Shown piece by piece: positions 60,973 through 64,000 of a stretch of DNA of 64,000 nt. Where the stretch lies: assembly GCF_016908975.1 (NCBI RefSeq), contig NZ_JAFBEX010000025.1, positions 1-64,000 on the forward strand, given 5' to 3'. The position numbers and the translations under genes were made by a program. The DNA comes from Neobacillus cucumis (GTDB taxonomy: Bacteria > Bacillota > Bacilli > Bacillales > Cytobacillaceae). Each line of letters begins with the position of its first letter. The first letter of the stretch is position 1. The notes beneath the pieces were generated by a model that ran no database searches, had not been told where the DNA came from, and was given only the letters and a program-made list of their open reading frames with translations.

Positions 60973-61887
60973 TCAAATAGAATGATAATCTTCAATTAAT
61001 TCCTTTAAATCATCAGCATCATTTCTTGTTTTTAAGTCTAGATACATAATCGCATAGCCGACAGAGAATATCATCGTTGTAAATAATGAAGCCAGATTGG
61101 AAATGAGGCCTAATAAGACACTATCCCCCAATAATGCCCCGAAAGTTAATTCTACGGCAAAGCTAATAATAGTGACAATCAAGTAAAACACAATGTACAG
61201 CCCCAATAATGCCCAAGTCCGTTTCTTCGAGAGCCGCCAGCTTCGGGAGAAACCTGGTGATACCTTATCAAGCACAACAGACCCAAAGTAAAAACTCCAT
61301 CTAGTAATTAATAGACCGCCCCCAATGGCTAACGGGATAAATAACATAACGCCAACTAAAATACCTATAAAGGGATGGGCTGCTGCTGCAAGAATTCCAC
61401 CTATTACCCCTGAAATGGCAATAGGGATTAAGAAGATCCCTAAAAATATAAGTCCAAATAAAATGGAACTGCCTAAAATGGGCCAAAACCGACGAAAAGC
61501 TTGTTTTATAACCGAGCGAACTGTATACTGCTCCTCTTTTCGGATATGATTGACCGCAAATAAAATGGCAGCCTCGGCAATTGGAAAAAGCAACGCACTC
61601 AGTAATCCAACGACGATTAGCCCTATATCTGCCCCTATGTTGCTCGAATCATAGGAGCTAGAATTATTGAGGTTTGAGAGAATTTGTTCGTACCATTGTC
61701 CCCCTTTTCCTGTTTCACGAAAAAAGCTTGCACCAGTAGCAATTTGAACAATCGCCTGAAGTAAATAAATGGGGCCCATAAAAATAATGAAGATCATAAA
61801 AAAATCCTTAAATCGATTTTTACATAAACTGAAGGTATGATCTAATATTTCTCCAAATCCTTTTGGCTTAGTAAACTTAGAATCCAA
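60973..61887 (-). CDS. Polytopic membrane protein, first gene of the MoxR cluster
   Basis: This 304-residue protein has about six helices and begins FTKPKGFGEILDHTFSLCKN, which resembles the membrane domain found in front of some glycerophosphodiester phosphodiesterases. Later segments are FLIPIAISGVIGGILAAAAH and SPGFSRSWRLSKKRTWALL. AGGGGG precedes the ATG. It heads the operon with DUF4129, DUF4350, MoxR and DUF58. Its role is unknown. Confidence 0.8.
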   Translation of the reverse strand: MDSKFTKPKGFGEILDHTFSLCKNRFKDFFMIFIIFMGPIYLLQAIVQIATGASFFRETGKGGQWYEQILSNLNNSSSYDSSNIGADIGLIVVGLLSALLFPIAEAAILFAVNHIRKEEQYTVRSVIKQAFRRFWPILGSSILFGLIFLGIFLIPIAISGVIGGILAAAAHPFIGILVGVMLFIPLAIGGGLLITRWSFYFGSVVLDKVSPGFSRSWRLSKKRTWALLGLYIVFYLIVTIISFAVELTFGALLGDSVLLGLISNLASLFTTMIFSVGYAIMYLDLKTRNDADDLKELIEDYHSI

Positions 61888-61965
61888 GTCGTAATCCCCC
61901 TAATACTTGTTTTTAGTTTTATTTTAACAAAACTTCAGTGTAAAAAGCTGTAAAAAACCACAAAA

Positions 61966-62006
61966 AATGGCCAAACTCGATGATTTTGAGTAAGGCCTTT
62001 TTTTCA
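61966..62006 (-). terminator. Terminator after the response regulator gene
   Basis: GGCC-A-ACTC pairs with GAGT-AA-GGCC, flanked by A and T runs. The minus-strand response regulator gene stops at 62008, directly above it. Confidence 0.65.
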
Positions 62007-62007
62007 T

Positions 62008-62673
62008 CTATCGTTCTGGTCCATCTTCATTTCCTAAACGGGATTCTTTGACCAAATGAATGGCCTCATCTCGGTCAGTAACTTGCAGTTTATTTAATAT
62101 ATTGGTGACATAATTGGAGACCGTTTTTCCACTGATTTTCAGTTTTGCTGCTATTCCTGAATTGGTAGTACCGTCCGCCATCAAATAAAGTACTTCTCGC
62201 TCCCTCTCGGTTAAATCCGGAAACGCCTCCCTTGGAGCTGCCGGTCGGGCCATGGCAAAATAATCAATCATTCTGGAGGCAATTCCAGGACTAAAGATGG
62301 CTCCACCATTAGCCACGGCACGTATCGCATTTAGTAAGTCCTCTTTTTCTGCATCTTTAAGTACATAACCTTTCGCACCTGCCCTCATCGCAGCGAAAAC
62401 GGAATGATCATCCTGGAACATCGTTAAAATCAAGATCTGTGTTTCTGGGTTAGATTTAATAATCTCTCTTGTTGCTTCAATTCCGTTACACCCTGACATG
62501 CGCAAGTCCATCAGGATCACATTAGGAGTAAGTGATTGGGCCATTTGAATGGCAGTTTCTCCAGATGTTGCTTCACCAATCACCTCTAAGTCAGGTGTGG
62601 TCAAAAAGAGGGTTTTTACACCGTGACGAAAAAGAGGGTGATCGTCAACGATTAAAATCTTCACTTTTTTCAT
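62008..62673 (-). CDS. NarL/FixJ family response regulator
   Basis: This 221-residue DNA-binding regulator has a receiver domain (about 4-122): acidic pocket DD at 10-11, phosphorylation Asp in VILMDLRM (about 56), Thr in ILTMF and Lys in YVLKDAEKED. A LuxR-type helix-turn-helix follows (about 150-210; LTEREREVLYLMADG, TNSGIAAKLKISGKTVSNYV). GGGGGA precedes the ATG, inside the kinase gene, which it overlaps by 29 bases. The target genes are unknown. The pairing with the kinase is certain from the overlap. Confidence 0.94.
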   Translation of the reverse strand: MKKVKILIVDDHPLFRHGVKTLFLTTPDLEVIGEATSGETAIQMAQSLTPNVILMDLRMSGCNGIEATREIIKSNPETQILILTMFQDDHSVFAAMRAGAKGYVLKDAEKEDLLNAIRAVANGGAIFSPGIASRMIDYFAMARPAAPREAFPDLTEREREVLYLMADGTTNSGIAAKLKISGKTVSNYVTNILNKLQVTDRDEAIHLVKESRLGNEDGPER

Positions 62674-64000
62674 TTACATCCCCCATTAGATAAGTATGAA
62701 CCGGTAAAAATACAGTAATGACCGTTCCTCCCTGAGTATTGGTCTTAAGCTGAAAACGTCCACCCAATTCGGCCGCTCTTTCTTTCATTGAGCCAATCCC
62801 AATTCCACTATTTTTCTTGTTTTTTCTAATTGGAGATACCCCGATTCCATCATCTTCAATCTTCATTTCCAGCCCACACTCCCGCTCTCCGTGCTGATTA
62901 AATACAAGACTAATGTTACATGTCTTTGCTCTTGCATGACGGATGACGTTCACGATGGCTTCCGTCACGATTCGATATGCAGCCACCTCCACCGCAGCTG
63001 GCAAGGGCGGCAATTGGTTTGGAGTATTAAAGGTAAAAACGACTCGGTCCGTGTTTATTAATCCTTTCTGTATTGGGATTGTCTCTGACAAATCCTTTAT
63101 TCTTTCATGTATTGCCCCGATTAAACCCATCTGATCGAGGGTAGGTGGACGCAAATCATAAACTAATCCGCGGATTTCAGCCACCGTTTGGCGAATCGTT
63201 GTCCGTAGTTCACCAAGAATATCTTTCGTAGCATATGGATTACGATCAACTAATTCCTCAGCTGCCGCTGCAGTTAATGCCAAGGCAGCGAGCCGGGGTG
63301 CCAAATCATCGTGAAGATTGCTTCTAAGCTTCCTTCTCTCCTCTTCTCTAGCAAAAACAAGGCTTTCCCTAGATTCTTGTAAATCTTCGGCCAATAGAAT
63401 TAAGTCCTTTGACACTTTGGCACTTTGCACCACCACACTTGCTTGGCGTATAAGAATATCAATAAATTTTTCATCAGATGAATTAAAGGACTCACCTGGA
63501 GTACGTCTTGACAGCTTAATTTCTCCAATCTCATGTCCCTGATAAATAAGACTGTACGATATACAGTCTTCACTATAAATACCATCTTCCGCTGCGACGA
63601 CTGTTTCACCATATTGATAAAGTGATAGAGCTGCATAAGGTGTCCTTAAGGAGTCTTTAATGGTCCTAACTACCAAATGTAAGACCGAATCCGGATCATT
63701 AGGATGTTCTAGTTCTTTTGCTAAACGAAATAAGACCATATACGGTTCTTCATTTTCTCCATACATCCGCCGATTAATAAAACGTTGGACCTTTTCTTTT
63801 ACAGGAGCGAACAAAACAGCTACAATTCCTGTCGCAATCAGCGAGCTGATTAAATTGTTATTTGTTTGAAACAATAAACTAGAGTACCAAACCCCAATGA
63901 TATATACCACTACCGTACACGCTGTCATAATCCCATAAACGAGTGTTCGATTAACAATCAAATCAATATCCCATAATCTGTGTTTCATCATGGCTATTAA
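62645..64000 (-). CDS. NarL-type sensor histidine kinase, N terminus outside the window
   Basis: At least 450 residues are visible and the frame stays open to the window edge. The residues around LWDIDLIVNRTLVYG are typical of the last part of a seven-helix sensor region, so the true start lies beyond 64000. Two more helices follow, then a GAF-like segment (about 95-200), a coiled linker, the HisKA_3 domain with EERRKLRSNLHDDLAPRLAAL (phospho-His) and an HATPase domain with EAIVNVIRHA, DDGIGVS and GIGSMKERAAELGG. It phosphorylates the overlapping response regulator. Confidence 0.93.
   Translation of the reverse strand, partial: LIAMMKHRLWDIDLIVNRTLVYGIMTACTVVVYIIGVWYSSLLFQTNNNLISSLIATGIVAVLFAPVKEKVQRFINRRMYGENEEPYMVLFRLAKELEHPNDPDSVLHLVVRTIKDSLRTPYAALSLYQYGETVVAAEDGIYSEDCISYSLIYQGHEIGEIKLSRRTPGESFNSSDEKFIDILIRQASVVVQSAKVSKDLILLAEDLQESRESLVFAREEERRKLRSNLHDDLAPRLAALALTAAAAEELVDRNPYATKDILGELRTTIRQTVAEIRGLVYDLRPPTLDQMGLIGAIHERIKDLSETIPIQKGLINTDRVVFTFNTPNQLPPLPAAVEVAAYRIVTEAIVNVIRHARAKTCNISLVFNQHGERECGLEMKIEDDGIGVSPIRKNKKNSGIGIGSMKERAAELGGRFQLKTNTQGGTVITVFLPVHTYLMGDVNEKSEDFNR

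Overview
The window is chromosomal DNA from an endospore-forming, low-GC Bacillota, almost certainly a member of the Bacillaceae. Supporting genes include a complete GerA-type germinant receptor operon, an H-type small acid-soluble spore protein, CotF-like coat proteins, YjcZ-type peptides, Hpr (ScoC), a Fur-box-controlled FTR1 permease, a T-box-controlled methionyl-tRNA synthetase and strong AGGAGG ribosome binding sites throughout. There are no rRNA or tRNA genes, no phage module, no CRISPR array and no intact insertion sequence.

Layout. 0-10 kb: a stress protein behind a sigma-B-like promoter, ribose-5-phosphate isomerase, a CDF cation exporter, YmaF, a decayed GMC oxidoreductase, YjcZ peptides, a DUF2935 protein, and an iron uptake pair (FTR1 permease plus lipoprotein) behind two Fur boxes. 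10-12 kb: mostly debris (IS3-type OrfA fragment, possible group II intron fragment, DoxX and DsbA fragments). 11.7-15.6 kb: an envelope/thiol module (LspA-like peptidase, SCO protein, L,D-transpeptidase) carrying three copies of a BlaI/MecI-like dyad. 15.9-22 kb: glutamate synthase (gltB-gltD). 22-26 kb: a small hypothetical gene, a CBS protein, then gene remnants (an hpr fragment, xerS, PAS and LuxR fragments, and a frameshifted copy of a germination permease). 26-31 kb: the intact gerA-gerC-gerB type operon and sspH. 31-33 kb: a YeiH-family transporter divergent from a LysR regulator. 33-41.5 kb: one 2706-codon gene for a cyclic beta-1,2-glucan synthase-like protein.

41.7-46.4 kb: hpr, then a persulfide/sulfane-sulfur detoxification block matching the Bacillus subtilis yrk genes (TauE exporter, rhodanese-persulfide dioxygenase, TusA-rhodanese, DsrE-like, TusA and a CstR-type repressor). 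Five ATACCC-N4-GGGTAT type dyads lie between these genes, so CstR probably controls them as several short units. 46.6-47.9 kb: an Lgt paralogue with a DUF202 membrane protein. 48.6-53.3 kb: an EAL protein, a T-box-regulated second type of MetRS, and a coat-protein group including an AGFQ-repeat protein. 53.6-55 kb: an aldehyde dehydrogenase interrupted by a single in-frame TAG. 55-62 kb: an RDD/SpoIIM/DUF58/MoxR/DUF4350/DUF4129/membrane protein cluster resembling the actinobacterial moxR2 locus. 62-64 kb: a NarL-type two-component system whose kinase runs off the end of the window.

The most interesting observations are the BlaI-like dyad regulon lacking a local repressor gene, the multi-operator CstR block including one operator covering a Shine-Dalgarno sequence, the T-box MetRS paralogue, the amber-interrupted aldehyde dehydrogenase, the giant glucan synthase, and a compact 57-nt folded element beside it. 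Coordinates of small sites were counted by hand and may be off by one or two bases.
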